Below, piece by piece: positions 17,490 to 26,922 of a stretch of 64,000 nucleotides of DNA. The position numbers and the translations under genes are program-made. The DNA lies in contig NZ_JARGET010000038.1 of assembly GCF_029210485.1 (NCBI RefSeq), forward strand, positions 186,001 to 250,000. The letters run 5' to 3'. Source of the DNA: Hoeflea sp. YIM 152468 (GTDB taxonomy: Bacteria > Pseudomonadota > Alphaproteobacteria > Rhizobiales > Rhizobiaceae). Each line of letters opens with the position of its first letter. Position 1 is the stretch's first letter. The notes beneath the pieces are model-generated. The model ran no database searches, had not been told where the DNA came from, and saw nothing but the letters and a program-made list of their open reading frames with translations.

Positions 17490-18755
17490 ATGCGCCAACC
17501 AAAGATTTTCACGACACTTCAGACCTATAGCTGGCAGCTTTTTGTCGCCGACCTGCTGGCAGGCGCAACCGTTGCCATGGTTGCGCTGCCGCTGAGCCTG
17601 GCCATCGCCATTGCGTCGGGGGCCGGCCCGGACAAGGGAATTGTCACGGCAATCGTCGGCGGGTTTCTGATTTCGCTGTTTGGCGGCAGCCGGGTTCAGA
17701 TCGGTGGCCCGACAGGGGCCTTCATCGTCGTTGTGTTCTCCGTCATCGCCCAATATGGCTATGACGGACTTGTTCTGGCCACCTTCATGGCCGGCATCAT
17801 CCTGCTTGTTGGCGGTTATTTCCGGGCAGGCAATCTGATTGCTTTTGTTCCAGAGGCGGTGGTCAACGGCTTTACCATCGGGATCGGTGTCATCATTGCC
17901 ACCAGCCAGCTCAAGGACTTTCTCGGCCTGGCCGTGGACGAAGAACCGGCTGATTTTCTGCAAAAAATTCCGGTGCTCTGGGAGGTGCGTGATAGCCTCA
18001 GCATGACAAGTCTTGCCATAGCGCTTGTAACTCTTGTCCTGATTGTGGTTCTGCGCCGCGTCGCACCGCGCTTTCCCGGCCTCATCGTCGCCGTTGGGGT
18101 CGGCTCCGCTCTCGTGGCCATCATGGCCTTGCCGGTCGATACGCTCGGAACGCGTTTCGGCGACCTTCCAAGCCAGTTGCCATGGCCGCAACTGCCTCAC
18201 CTTTCCCTCTCGCGCATGATCGAGCTGCTGCCGTCTGCCTTCATCATCGCCTTTCTGGCCGGGGTTGAATCGCTTCTCTCAGCCATGGTCGCCGACCGGA
18301 TGATCGAAGGACAGCACAGGCCGAATGCCGAACTGACGGCTCAAGGCATCGCCAATATCGGCTCCGCGCTGTTCACCGGTCTTCCCGCAACCGGCGCAAT
18401 TGCGCGAACCGCAACCAACATCAAGGCGGGCGGCATGACCCCTGTGGCAGGGCTCGTCCATGCCGCCGTCATTTTGTTGGTGATGGTTTTTGCTGCGCCT
18501 CTGGCGAGTTACCTGGCCATGCCGGCCCTCGCCGCACTGCTCATTGTCACCGCCTGGAACATGACCGAACCACACAAATGGAGCACATACGCCCGCGGCA
18601 GGACAAGCGACATCCTGCTTCTGCTTCTCACGCTGGTCCTGACGGTCCTTGTCGATCTGACTGTAGCCATCGGCACAGGCGTATCCATAGGCCTTGCCCT
18701 CCGCTTGAGCCGCCGCAATGCGGTGGAAACCGATTGGCATGCACCTGACCGGTGA
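17490..18755 (+). CDS. SulP family inorganic anion permease lacking the STAS domain
   Basis: 421 aa inner-membrane transporter for an inorganic anion such as sulfate or bicarbonate. Matches the SulP core: GATVAMVALPLSLAIAIASG, GGPTGAFIVVV, LAGVESLLSAMVADRMIEG, GLPATGAIARTATNIKAGG. Usual SulP proteins are about 500-600 aa with a cytoplasmic STAS domain; this one ends at ALRLSRRNAVETDWHAPDR, right after the last membrane helix. The next 240 bases contain no STAS-like sequence in any frame, so it is a natural short form or an old truncation. Substrate unassigned. Confidence 0.87.
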   Translation: MRQPKIFTTLQTYSWQLFVADLLAGATVAMVALPLSLAIAIASGAGPDKGIVTAIVGGFLISLFGGSRVQIGGPTGAFIVVVFSVIAQYGYDGLVLATFMAGIILLVGGYFRAGNLIAFVPEAVVNGFTIGIGVIIATSQLKDFLGLAVDEEPADFLQKIPVLWEVRDSLSMTSLAIALVTLVLIVVLRRVAPRFPGLIVAVGVGSALVAIMALPVDTLGTRFGDLPSQLPWPQLPHLSLSRMIELLPSAFIIAFLAGVESLLSAMVADRMIEGQHRPNAELTAQGIANIGSALFTGLPATGAIARTATNIKAGGMTPVAGLVHAAVILLVMVFAAPLASYLAMPALAALLIVTAWNMTEPHKWSTYARGRTSDILLLLLTLVLTVLVDLTVAIGTGVSIGLALRLSRRNAVETDWHAPDR

Positions 18756-18997
18756 AACCGGACGTGAGGGCTGAAGGCCGCAATCTGCGCCATTGCGGTT
18801 GCCCCATGGCAACAGCCCGCCGCTGCCAAGCAGCTGCATTCGACAGCCAGAAAACACTGGAACAGGGCGGTCAATCCGCGCTATCAAGCCAGGCGCGCCC
18901 ACGACCCGCTCGGGTCTTATCAATGCAGACTGTGCAAGTGTACGAAATGCGGCCTGGTGCGCTGTGACGTTGGCTACCGATTCAAGCAAGGTCTGGA

Positions 18998-20209
18998 ATG
19001 GATTTGAAGGTCGTGGTTTCGGGAGCAAGCGGCAACGTCGGACGCAAGATCGTTCCTCTTCTGCTTGAAGAAAACATCGTTCCGCTGCTCGTTGGCAGAG
19101 ATCCGGAAAAGCTCAAGGCACTGTTTCCCCGTTGTCAGGCGATTTCCCACCCGGAAATAGACACGGCAGCGATGGGCTACGACATCTTCTTGCACCTCAC
19201 AGCGCTTAACAACAATGTGCCCGCAGCCTATGATGAGTTTGAAAAGATCAATGTCGATCTGAGTGTCGAGGTCTGCAACAGAGCGAAGAACGCCGGTGTC
19301 GGGCGCTTCGTCTTTGTGTCGTCCACTCATGCGCTCGACGACAACAATCAATCCCACTACGCACAAAGCAAGAGAGCCGCAGCCAAGCAGCTTGCCGGTA
19401 TCAGCGGAATCGACGTGCGCGTGCTCTATTCGCCTCCAGTCATCGGAGACAGTCTTTCGGGGCGATTGCGCATTCTGGAGAGCCTCCCGAAAGCTGTGGC
19501 TCGGTCCCTGCTCGTTGTCGTTGCCGCTTTGAAGGCGACCGTTCACGCCGAACGGCTTGTCGAGGCAATTGTTCGTCCAGATCCCGGTGATATCGACACC
19601 GAGAAAGCGCAATTGGTCACCGATGATCAGGACCGGAACCGTGTTTACGGCGCGCTCAAGCGGATGATGGACCTTTCGGCGGCGATATTTGTGCTGGTCT
19701 TGCTGTGGTGGCTTATGGCCATTGTCTGGCTGCTGGTCCGACTGGATTCTCCGGGGCCTGGCCTGTTCAAGCAAATCCGTGTCGGGCGCAACGAACAACC
19801 TTTCCTCTGCTACAAGTTTCGCACCATGCACCTGTCCACGCCGCAGAAAGGCACACACGAGGTTCCCGTCAGTTCGGTCACCCGATTGGGCAGGTTCTTG
19901 CGCCGCACGAAGCTTGATGAGCTTCCGCAATGCATAAACCTTCTTAAAAACGAGATGAGTCTGGTCGGACCCCGGCCATGTCTGCCGTCGCAAACCGACC
20001 TTGTGAGAGAGCGGCGACGGCGCGGCATATTCGCGATCAAACCCGGAATTACCGGCCTTGCCCAACTCAATGGCGTCGACATGAGCGACCCGGAAAAGCT
20101 GGCGAAATGGGACCGCCGCTATCTCGATTTGCGCGGAATCCTGCTTGACCTGCGGCTGGTCATAGCGACGGCGCTGGGCAAAGGCGGTGGCGATCGCACC
20201 CTGGTCTAG
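18998..20209 (+). CDS. Hybrid SDR-type sugar epimerase / polyprenyl-phosphate sugar-1-phosphate transferase
   Basis: 403 aa, two domains. Residues 1-200: short SDR with GASGNVG (9-15), VSSTHAL and YAQSK (Tyr121/Lys125). Residues 215-403: bacterial sugar transferase of the monotopic PglC/WcaJ type, with a hydrophobic re-entrant segment (225-248), DSPGPGLFKQIRVGR, YKFRTM (272-277), RRTKLDELPQ carrying the Asp307-Glu308 pair, MSLVGPRP (320-327) and KPGITGLAQLNG. The transferase moves a sugar-1-phosphate to undecaprenyl phosphate, starting repeat-unit synthesis; the fused SDR probably makes or tailors that first sugar. Likely the initiating enzyme of the locus. Confidence 0.9.
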   Translation: MDLKVVVSGASGNVGRKIVPLLLEENIVPLLVGRDPEKLKALFPRCQAISHPEIDTAAMGYDIFLHLTALNNNVPAAYDEFEKINVDLSVEVCNRAKNAGVGRFVFVSSTHALDDNNQSHYAQSKRAAAKQLAGISGIDVRVLYSPPVIGDSLSGRLRILESLPKAVARSLLVVVAALKATVHAERLVEAIVRPDPGDIDTEKAQLVTDDQDRNRVYGALKRMMDLSAAIFVLVLLWWLMAIVWLLVRLDSPGPGLFKQIRVGRNEQPFLCYKFRTMHLSTPQKGTHEVPVSSVTRLGRFLRRTKLDELPQCINLLKNEMSLVGPRPCLPSQTDLVRERRRRGIFAIKPGITGLAQLNGVDMSDPEKLAKWDRRYLDLRGILLDLRLVIATALGKGGGDRTLV

Positions 20210-20490
20210 GTGATGCGGCGCTGTCAGTCACCTAAAGGGCAAGGCACCGTATCGTGGGCCTTTGAGACCTGCAGGCAGAGGATCGCCCCGATCACCGGTG
20301 CCTAAGCGATGAAACTCGACACCCCGCTGCTGGACCGGGCAACGGCGATTGACGCCTTGCCCAAGGATCTGACATGCGCCATCTTTTTGCAGGTGGTTGC
20401 AGACGATGTTTGTTGAATGCGATATGCAGGGATTGCGCAAGTTCGCGCTGCCCAGGACCATTTTGAGCATCACAGCTATCTGGAGACCGT

Positions 20491-21804
20491 GTGTTGAATG
20501 CGATGACCCATCCCTACGCCGGCGACGGCAGCCACACCACAAGCTATTACGCGGCTTCCGCCAACCCGGCGCCAAGGCGGCCGGAGCTGTCGGGTGATCA
20601 GCAGATTGACGTGTGCATCGTCGGCGCCGGATACAGCGGCCTCTCGACCGGGCTGCACCTGGCGGAAAAGGGCTACAAGGTCGCCATCATCGAAGGCGCG
20701 CGGGTCGGCTGGGGCGCCTCCGGGCGCAATGGCGGACAGATCGTCAACGGGTTGAACGCCAGCCTGCAGACGATCAGGAAACGCTATGGCCAAGACACCG
20801 CCACCTTTGTCGCCGGCCTGGTGCAGGAGGGCGGCGAGATCATACGCGAGCGGGTCCGCACCTATGACATCAAATGCGATCTGAAGGACAAGAACATCTT
20901 TACCGGCCTGACCAGCGCCCATATGCGCGAACTGGAAGATCGGATGAAGCTCTGGGCCAGCTACGGCATCAGGAATCAGGAGATGCTGGACAGGAATGAA
21001 CTGCGCAGACACGTCAATTCCGACCTCTATGCCGGAGGCTTGATCGACCACTCCGGCGGCCACATGCACCCGCTCAACCTGGCCCTTGGCGAGGCGGCCG
21101 CGTTTGAGCAGAAGGGCGGCACGATCTATGAAATGTCGCCGGTGATCGATGTGGATCATGCGGCGGCACAGCCCGTGGTCAGAACCAGCAAAGGGTCGAT
21201 GACCTGCAAGACGCTGGTTCTGTGCGGCAATGCCTATCTCGGTCACGTCGTGCCGACGCTGACATCGCGGGTGATGCCAGTGTCAACCCAGGTGATGGCA
21301 ACCGAGCCTTTGGGCGAGGCGCGGGCGCGGGATTTGCTGCCGACGGATATCTGCATCGAGGATATCCGCTATGTCCTCGATTACTACCGTCTGTCAGGCG
21401 ACAAACGTCTGCTGTTTGGCGGCGGGACTGTTTATGGCGGCGCCGATCCCAGCGACATCAAGGCAAAGCTGCAGCCCAACATGGACAAGGTGTTCCCGCA
21501 GCTCAAGGGAGTGAGGATCGACTACGCCTGGAGCGGCAATTTCGCGCTTTCCTTCAGCCGCGTGCCACAGATGGGCCGGATTGGTGACAACACCTATTTC
21601 GCCCATGGCTACAGCGGCCACGGCGTTACCGGATCCCACACCTTCGGGCGTATCCTCTCCGAGGCGATTGACGGCGACCTGACGCGGTTCGACGTGTTCG
21701 CCAAGGTGCCGTGGTATCCGTTTCCGGGCGGCCGCATGTTCCGTGTTCCCTACTCGGTGATCGGGTCCTGGTGGTACGCGCTGCGCGACAAGCTTGGCGT
21801 CTAA
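20491..21804 (+). CDS. FAD-dependent oxidoreductase, gamma-glutamylputrescine oxidase-like (PuuB/OrdL)
   Basis: 437 aa DAO-fold flavoenzyme. FAD-binding GAGYSGLSTGLHLAEKGYKV and the ARVGWGASGRNGGQ block are typical of PuuB/OrdL; the C-terminal GYSGHGVTGSHTFGRILSEA matches the second FAD-contact region. Expected to oxidise the amine of gamma-glutamylated putrescine or a related amine to an aldehyde with hydrogen peroxide release. GTG (20491) has GGAG five bases upstream; the ATG at 20503 is an alternative. Convergent with the TRAP transporter genes, which may import a related compound (inference). No other putrescine-pathway gene is present in the window. Confidence 0.87.
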   Translation: MLNAMTHPYAGDGSHTTSYYAASANPAPRRPELSGDQQIDVCIVGAGYSGLSTGLHLAEKGYKVAIIEGARVGWGASGRNGGQIVNGLNASLQTIRKRYGQDTATFVAGLVQEGGEIIRERVRTYDIKCDLKDKNIFTGLTSAHMRELEDRMKLWASYGIRNQEMLDRNELRRHVNSDLYAGGLIDHSGGHMHPLNLALGEAAAFEQKGGTIYEMSPVIDVDHAAAQPVVRTSKGSMTCKTLVLCGNAYLGHVVPTLTSRVMPVSTQVMATEPLGEARARDLLPTDICIEDIRYVLDYYRLSGDKRLLFGGGTVYGGADPSDIKAKLQPNMDKVFPQLKGVRIDYAWSGNFALSFSRVPQMGRIGDNTYFAHGYSGHGVTGSHTFGRILSEAIDGDLTRFDVFAKVPWYPFPGGRMFRVPYSVIGSWWYALRDKLGV

Positions 21805-21924
21805 GCCGGTCAGAGCCGAGCTGCAGTGACAGCAACCGACAGCGCCGCGGATCCCATGGGATGCGCAAAGGACGCTATCTGTTTGACTCAATCACCATTC
21901 CGGCCTTGGTTTCAGACTTCCGTT

Positions 21925-23232
21925 CTACTTGAACAGGTTTGGAAGGCCGACTGCAATTCCCGGAAACAGGAAGATGAGGGCCAGTCCGACAAGCTGCAAC
22001 ACGACGAACGGCCCAACCGAGGCATAAACATCGCCAAAACTGACATTCCTTGGCAGGACACCCTTCAGCCAGAACAGCACGAAGCCGAACGGTGGCGTCA
22101 GATAGGCGATCTGGATGTTGACAATGAACAGGGCCCCAAACCAAAGTTTGTCAACGCCCAATTGATCCACAATCGGAATGAAAAGCGGCGTGCACAGCAT
22201 GATGATCGCCCAGTCGTCCATGACCATTCCCAGGATCAGGATAATCAGCATCATCATTGCCAGGATCCCGTTGGTACCGCCGGGCATCGACAACACCAGT
22301 TCCGTCAAAAGATCCTGACTTCCCATTGTATTGAACACGTTCAAATAGATGTTAGCGCCGATCAGGATCCAGAGCCCCATCCCGGTCAGCTTGAGTGTTG
22401 TGGCAATGGATTTGCTGAAGACATTCCAGGAAAGACGTCCGTAGACCAGGTTGATGATCACTGCACCGGTGGCACCGAATGCGGCCGCTTCGGCCGGGGT
22501 TGCCACGCCTCCCCAGATAACGCCCAGAACGAGGACGATCAGAACGGCGAACGGCCAGATATTGATGACAGCCCGGGTTTTTTCCGTTCGGCTGAAATGC
22601 TGCTCCTGAGGTAGCGCAGGGCCCAGTTTCGGCTGCAAGCGGCACCGCACACCGATGTAAATGATGTAAAAGCTGGCCAGCATCAGCCCCGGAACAATCC
22701 CGGCAAGGAACAGATCCCCGATCGAGACCTTTGCCAGCAGGCCGTAGAAAATGAAAGGCACGCTCGGCGGGATCAATGCCCCCAATGCGCCACCCGAAGC
22801 AATCGCGCCAATCGCGATCTTGCGATCATAGCGGTATTTCATCATTGACGGATAGGCGATCTGTCCCATCGTGATCGTCGCCGGCGGGGTAATTCCGGTG
22901 ACAGCGGCGAAGATAGTGCAGACAACGACCGTCCCCATCGCCAGGCCGCCATGGATATGACCGATCAGCTTGTAGACGGCGTCATAGGCCATGTCGGCAA
23001 TGCCTGAGTAGCGGATCAGGCTTCCCATGAACAGGAACAGCGGGACCGTCACAAGGATCGAATTCCAGGGCGTGTAGTAAAAAGCGCTCGGAACTGCAAA
23101 CAACGCGCGGGGTTCGAAAATCATCGCGAAGATGACGGCCGTACCACCAAGCCCGAATGCTACCGGCAACCCCATGAAAAGAACCGCGAACAGCACCAGA
23201 AAATAAAGAGCGGTAATGACTTCCAAGCTCAT
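21925..23232 (-). CDS. TRAP transporter large permease (DctM family)
   Basis: 435 aa with about twelve hydrophobic segments. DctM signatures: FVLFAVLFMGLPVAFGLG-like N-terminus, GGLAMGTVVVCTIFAAVTGI, ASGGALGALIPPSVPFIFYG, WGGVATPAEAAAFGA. It forms the ion-coupled membrane core of a tripartite ATP-independent periplasmic transporter. Third gene of a minus-strand Q-P-M set. Transported acid unknown. Confidence 0.93.
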   Translation of the reverse strand: MSLEVITALYFLVLFAVLFMGLPVAFGLGGTAVIFAMIFEPRALFAVPSAFYYTPWNSILVTVPLFLFMGSLIRYSGIADMAYDAVYKLIGHIHGGLAMGTVVVCTIFAAVTGITPPATITMGQIAYPSMMKYRYDRKIAIGAIASGGALGALIPPSVPFIFYGLLAKVSIGDLFLAGIVPGLMLASFYIIYIGVRCRLQPKLGPALPQEQHFSRTEKTRAVINIWPFAVLIVLVLGVIWGGVATPAEAAAFGATGAVIINLVYGRLSWNVFSKSIATTLKLTGMGLWILIGANIYLNVFNTMGSQDLLTELVLSMPGGTNGILAMMMLIILILGMVMDDWAIIMLCTPLFIPIVDQLGVDKLWFGALFIVNIQIAYLTPPFGFVLFWLKGVLPRNVSFGDVYASVGPFVVLQLVGLALIFLFPGIAVGLPNLFK

Positions 23233-23400
23233 GGGGTATCCTATGAAACAGGGGATAATTCAGGAAATGAATTTGCCGCGAGATCTGGGCCCGCACCGAT
23301 ATCGTTTCGTGTTCTGAGACGTGGCCGGAAGCTTCTGGGGGGTGCCTGTCCCCAGCTCATGTCAGGGACAGGCAAATGCGTGCGAATTCCACTCGGCGTC

Positions 23401-24459
23401 TTACTCGATATAGCCCTTGTCCTTGAGGAACTGCGTCCACAGGGCGACGCCCTTTGCGTTGCCATCCGACAGGGCACCGACCTGCGGCCAGACCTCGCTG
23501 ATCGATTTCGCACGCATGCGGGCGATCTCTTCGTCTGCCATGGTGATCACTTCGCCACCGGAATCCTTGAGCACTTGCAAGGCATGTTCGACGCCGTCGA
23601 GATGCATCTTGCTGGTTTCGAAATAGGTCGATTCAAAGATGCCGTCGATCTGCTTGCGCTGCCAATCGGTCAGCGCGTTCCATTTGTCCAGATTGATGAA
23701 GATTTCCTGATGTTGCGCCGGGTTCCAACCGGGCAGGCTGGCGTATTGTATCACCTCCTCGTAGGACATGTCATCAATACCGCCGGTATCCCAATAGGTG
23801 CCCTCAATGGTGCCAAGCTTGATCGCCGTATAGATGTCGCCGGCATTCAGCGAGACGGGTGATCCGCCCATGGCAGCGTGGAAAATCGCCTGCGGTCCGC
23901 CAGCCCGCATCTTCTTGCCGGCAAGGTCTTCCAGCTTGTTGATCGGGAACTTGGTGAACATGGCATTGGGGCCCTGGTCCGACCAGCCGGCCCAATGCAG
24001 GTTCCGCGCATGGGCGGCCTCCTGGACGATATCGCCAATCCGGTAATCGGGATTGCCCCACATGGCTTCCCATGCCTCCTCCGGGGTGGTCGCGCCCATC
24101 GCCATGCCGAAAGCCAGCATGCCTTCGGGCATCTCGCCGCCATAGACCGTGGCCCAGCCGGCATAACCGTCGGTCTGCCCGGCAACGGCGGCGCTGAAGG
24201 CTTCCGAGCCGCTGGTCAGAGCGCCTGCCGGTTCGACGCGGATCTTGACGCTGCCCTGGGTGGCCTCCTCGACAGCCTTGACCCAGGGCATCAGCCCGTT
24301 GTCCCACCCGGCATCGGTTGAATCGAAAGCCGGCTGGAACACCCAATTCGTCACCTCGTCCGGGGGGCCCTCTGCCTGCGCCAGCACGATCGATCCACCC
24401 AGCACCAGCGCACTTGCCGATACGAATGTTGTCTTGAGAATGTTAGTCAGAATATTCAT
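23401..24459 (-). CDS. TRAP transporter substrate-binding protein (DctP family)
   Basis: 352 aa periplasmic binding protein. Signal peptide at residues 1-28 (MNILTNILKTTFVSASALVLGG...QA). Family features: GSVKIRVEPAGALTSG, GKKMRAGGPQ with the ligand-carboxylate arginine, then DIYTAIKLGTIEGTYWD. Start at 24459 is preferred because AGGAG lies eight bases upstream and a signal peptide follows directly; a longer frame to 24525 would overlap the small permease gene. Ligand likely an organic acid, not assignable. Confidence 0.9.
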   Translation of the reverse strand: MNILTNILKTTFVSASALVLGGSIVLAQAEGPPDEVTNWVFQPAFDSTDAGWDNGLMPWVKAVEEATQGSVKIRVEPAGALTSGSEAFSAAVAGQTDGYAGWATVYGGEMPEGMLAFGMAMGATTPEEAWEAMWGNPDYRIGDIVQEAAHARNLHWAGWSDQGPNAMFTKFPINKLEDLAGKKMRAGGPQAIFHAAMGGSPVSLNAGDIYTAIKLGTIEGTYWDTGGIDDMSYEEVIQYASLPGWNPAQHQEIFINLDKWNALTDWQRKQIDGIFESTYFETSKMHLDGVEHALQVLKDSGGEVITMADEEIARMRAKSISEVWPQVGALSDGNAKGVALWTQFLKDKGYIE

Positions 24460-24521
24460 AAAGTTTCTCCTCCCTTTGCCAATTCTGGCCTTCAGTCGTC
24501 GCTTGTCTGTCCGATAATCCA

Positions 24522-25052
24522 TCACAGCAAGTCATCATCATTTTCCACCTCTGAGGCCTGTCCGGTCACCAGAGTCCGGATGTCGATAACCAGTTGCTTG
24601 AGGACAACCAGCATCACCACCACAGCCGCAAGCGGAATCGCGCTTTTGATCGGGTAGATCGGAATCGGCACGCCTGTCGGCGTGACCTGGTTGAGTTTGA
24701 TGGAAAGAAGCGCCGCATCGACGCCTTTCCAAAACAGGATTCCCAGAAACAGAAAGGTGAAAGGTACCGTCAGGATGTCAAGAATGGCCTTGGTGCGGGC
24801 ACTCGCACTTGCATAGAACAGATCGAGTTTTACAAATGATCCGTGGTTGAGCGCATAGGCTCCGCCAACACAGGCGATCAACACCATTGCAGCCTGGATC
24901 GATGTGCCGATCCACATCGAGGGCGCATTGAGCACATAGCGCAGGAAGACGTCGGTAATCCCGAAACACATGCAATAAAGGATGAGAATCCAGCCGAGCC
25001 ATCCCAACAACTCGCACAGTGCGTCGATGCTCCGACCGTACCAATCTGACAT
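24522..25052 (-). CDS. TRAP transporter small permease (DctQ family)
   Basis: 176 aa with four hydrophobic segments (about residues 12-35, 48-68, 90-112, 130-152), the size and topology of DctQ subunits. GGGAGG lies seven bases before the ATG. First gene of the TRAP operon; the binding protein and large permease follow. Confidence 0.9.
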   Translation of the reverse strand: MSDWYGRSIDALCELLGWLGWILILYCMCFGITDVFLRYVLNAPSMWIGTSIQAAMVLIACVGGAYALNHGSFVKLDLFYASASARTKAILDILTVPFTFLFLGILFWKGVDAALLSIKLNQVTPTGVPIPIYPIKSAIPLAAVVVMLVVLKQLVIDIRTLVTGQASEVENDDDLL

Positions 25053-25386
25053 ACTGTCGCCTCCCAGCCTTTGTAGTCAGTCCACCTCTTCTCAGTTCAG
25101 ACGCATCATACGGATAACCGGATTTTCGAGATCTGGCAATCATGCAGTGTTCCGCCCCGGATCCGGCCGACCTACGCCTGCAGCGTGCTTTTGTTCGACT
25201 TCACGCAGACTCGGGCCCAGCGACACTCGTCATTGCCAGACTGAATGAAGGATGACCGGAAGCGCAATTGACGCAGGGGCAGACAAACCAAGCTGAGGCT
25301 TGCCCTCTCACAGGATCAGGATCAAGATAATTGAAGCGTTGCCGATGCGCCGGACACCTCGTTTCAAGTTCCGAAAAGGAAAGCCG
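25053..25386. other. Divergent intergenic region, no gene seen
   Basis: Lies between the divergent TRAP operon and the universal stress protein gene and must hold both promoters. No clear -35/-10 pair, FNR-type palindrome or small reading frame with a ribosome binding site could be identified by eye. Confidence 0.5.
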
Positions 25387-25833
25387 ATGTACAAACACAT
25401 TCTCGTTGCGACCGACGAATCCGAACTTGCCCTGAAGGGGCTTGAGCATGGGCTGGCACTTGCCAAATTGCTGGAGGCGAAAGTTTCGATCCTGACTGTG
25501 TCAGAGCCCTTGAACCAGGAAGCCGCGCGCCTGGCGCAACTGGAAGGCGTTCACAATGCTGCCACGCGCTACGATCAACAGCTTGAGAGCCTTATGAAGG
25601 AGCGGTTTGCATTTATTGAGGACCGCGCACGGGACCACGGGATCAAGGTGGAGCTGATCCACGAGATTGACGAGTCCGCTGCCGAAGCCATCGTCCGCGT
25701 CGCCAAGTTGAGCCAATGCGATTTGATCGTGATGTCGTCCCATGGACGGCGGGGTGTGCAAAAGATGCTGCTCGGAAGCCAGACATCGGAGGTGTTGGTC
25801 AAGACCCATACCCCGGTGCTGGTCATACGGTAG
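25387..25833 (+). CDS. Universal stress protein (UspA family)
   Basis: 148 aa single-domain Usp. Starts MYKHILVATDESELALKGLEHGLALAK and ends with the ATP-binding type loop SSHGRRGVQKMLLGSQTSEVLVKTHTPVLVIR-like arrangement (G-2x-G-9x-S pattern: GRRGVQ...GSQTSEV). AAGGA precedes the ATG at 25387 by six to seven bases, so the longer upstream frame is rejected. Cytoplasmic; role in stress survival inferred from family. Confidence 0.9.
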   Translation: MYKHILVATDESELALKGLEHGLALAKLLEAKVSILTVSEPLNQEAARLAQLEGVHNAATRYDQQLESLMKERFAFIEDRARDHGIKVELIHEIDESAAEAIVRVAKLSQCDLIVMSSHGRRGVQKMLLGSQTSEVLVKTHTPVLVIR

Positions 25834-25944
25834 GAGTTTGATCACCACGGTTGTGTGCGGCATAGACCTTCTTCATCTGCACAGGACAGCACCTCGCGAC
25901 CAAGGCCGGAAACGCCGCAGCAAATGCCGGGGCGGGTTCACCCC

Positions 25945-26922
25945 CTAAAGCGGCTTTTTCAGCCATCTCGACAGGACGCCGACGATGCCTTCCCGGAAGA
26001 CCAGCACCCCGATGACGAAGATCACGCCCTGAATGACCGTGACCCAGGCACCGAATGTGGCGAGATAGTTCTGCATGGTCACGATCATCGCCGCACCGAC
26101 CAGTGGGCCGAATATCGTGCCCATGCCGCCCAGCAGGGTCATCAGCACGACTTCGCCCGACATCGACCAATGCACATCGGTGAGCGAGGACAGTTGAAAC
26201 ACCTGACTCTTGGTGGCGCCGGCCAGACCTGCCATCGTCGCCGACAGCGTGAACACGATCAGCTTGTAGCGGTTCACGTCATAGCCCAGAGAAATTGCGC
26301 GCGGCTCATTCTCGCGGATCGCCTTGAGCACCTGACCGAAGGGCGAATGCACGATCCGGTAAAGCAGCAGGATGCCGCCGAACGTCACCACCAGCACGAA
26401 GAAATACAGCGCGATGTTGTCGGCCAGCGATATCAGTCCGAACAGGTCGCCGCGCGGCACGCTCTGAATTCCGTCCTCGCCGCCGGTGAATTCGGCCTGC
26501 AGCGCGACAAAATACACCATTTGCGCAAAGGCCAGCGTGACCATGGCGAAATAGATGCCCTGCCTGCGGATCGCCAGCGATCCGATGGCCAGGCCCAGCA
26601 CACCTGCGGCTGCGGCGCCGCACAGCACCGAAAGTTCCGGGGTCAGGCCCCAGACCTTGGCGGCATGGGCAGCGACATAGCTTGCGCCGCCGAAATAGGC
26701 GGCATGGCCAAACGACAACAGCCCGCCAAAGCCCAGCAGAAGGTTAAAGGCCGCCGCAAACAGCGCAAAGCACATCACCTTCATGGCGAAGACCGGATAG
26801 ACAAAAAACGGCAGCACGATCAGCCCGGCCAGCAGGAGGGAAAAGATGATCTTGTGCAATCTCGGCATGCCGGCGGTCTGCACCACGGGCGCGGCATCGA
26901 TTGTCTTGTCTTTCATAGCCAT
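25945..26922 (-). CDS. livM: Branched-chain amino acid-type ABC transporter permease (LivM)
   Basis: 325 aa, about ten hydrophobic segments. LivM hallmarks: NLLLGFGGLLSFGHAAYFG, then RENEPRAISLGYDVNRYKL, the cytoplasmic loop contacting the ATPase, and GGMGTIFGPLVGA. Its start overlaps the LivH stop by one base. Part of a five-gene set in the order LivG, LivF, binding protein, LivH, LivM along the minus strand. Substrate could be a branched-chain amino acid, urea or an amide. Confidence 0.92.
   Translation of the reverse strand: MAMKDKTIDAAPVVQTAGMPRLHKIIFSLLLAGLIVLPFFVYPVFAMKVMCFALFAAAFNLLLGFGGLLSFGHAAYFGGASYVAAHAAKVWGLTPELSVLCGAAAAGVLGLAIGSLAIRRQGIYFAMVTLAFAQMVYFVALQAEFTGGEDGIQSVPRGDLFGLISLADNIALYFFVLVVTFGGILLLYRIVHSPFGQVLKAIRENEPRAISLGYDVNRYKLIVFTLSATMAGLAGATKSQVFQLSSLTDVHWSMSGEVVLMTLLGGMGTIFGPLVGAAMIVTMQNYLATFGAWVTVIQGVIFVIGVLVFREGIVGVLSRWLKKPL

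Noticed and set aside
18756-18997. Possible frameshifted STAS domain after the SulP gene
   Set aside because: All three plus-strand frames were read; none resembles STAS.
20309-20416. 35-codon frame MKLDTPLLDRATAIDALP... before the PuuB-like gene
   Set aside because: No ribosome binding site and no known leader peptide pattern.
20412-20504. Direct repeat GTTGAATGCGAT at 20412-20423 and 20493-20504
   Set aside because: Only 12 bases, no third copy, no associated mobile gene.
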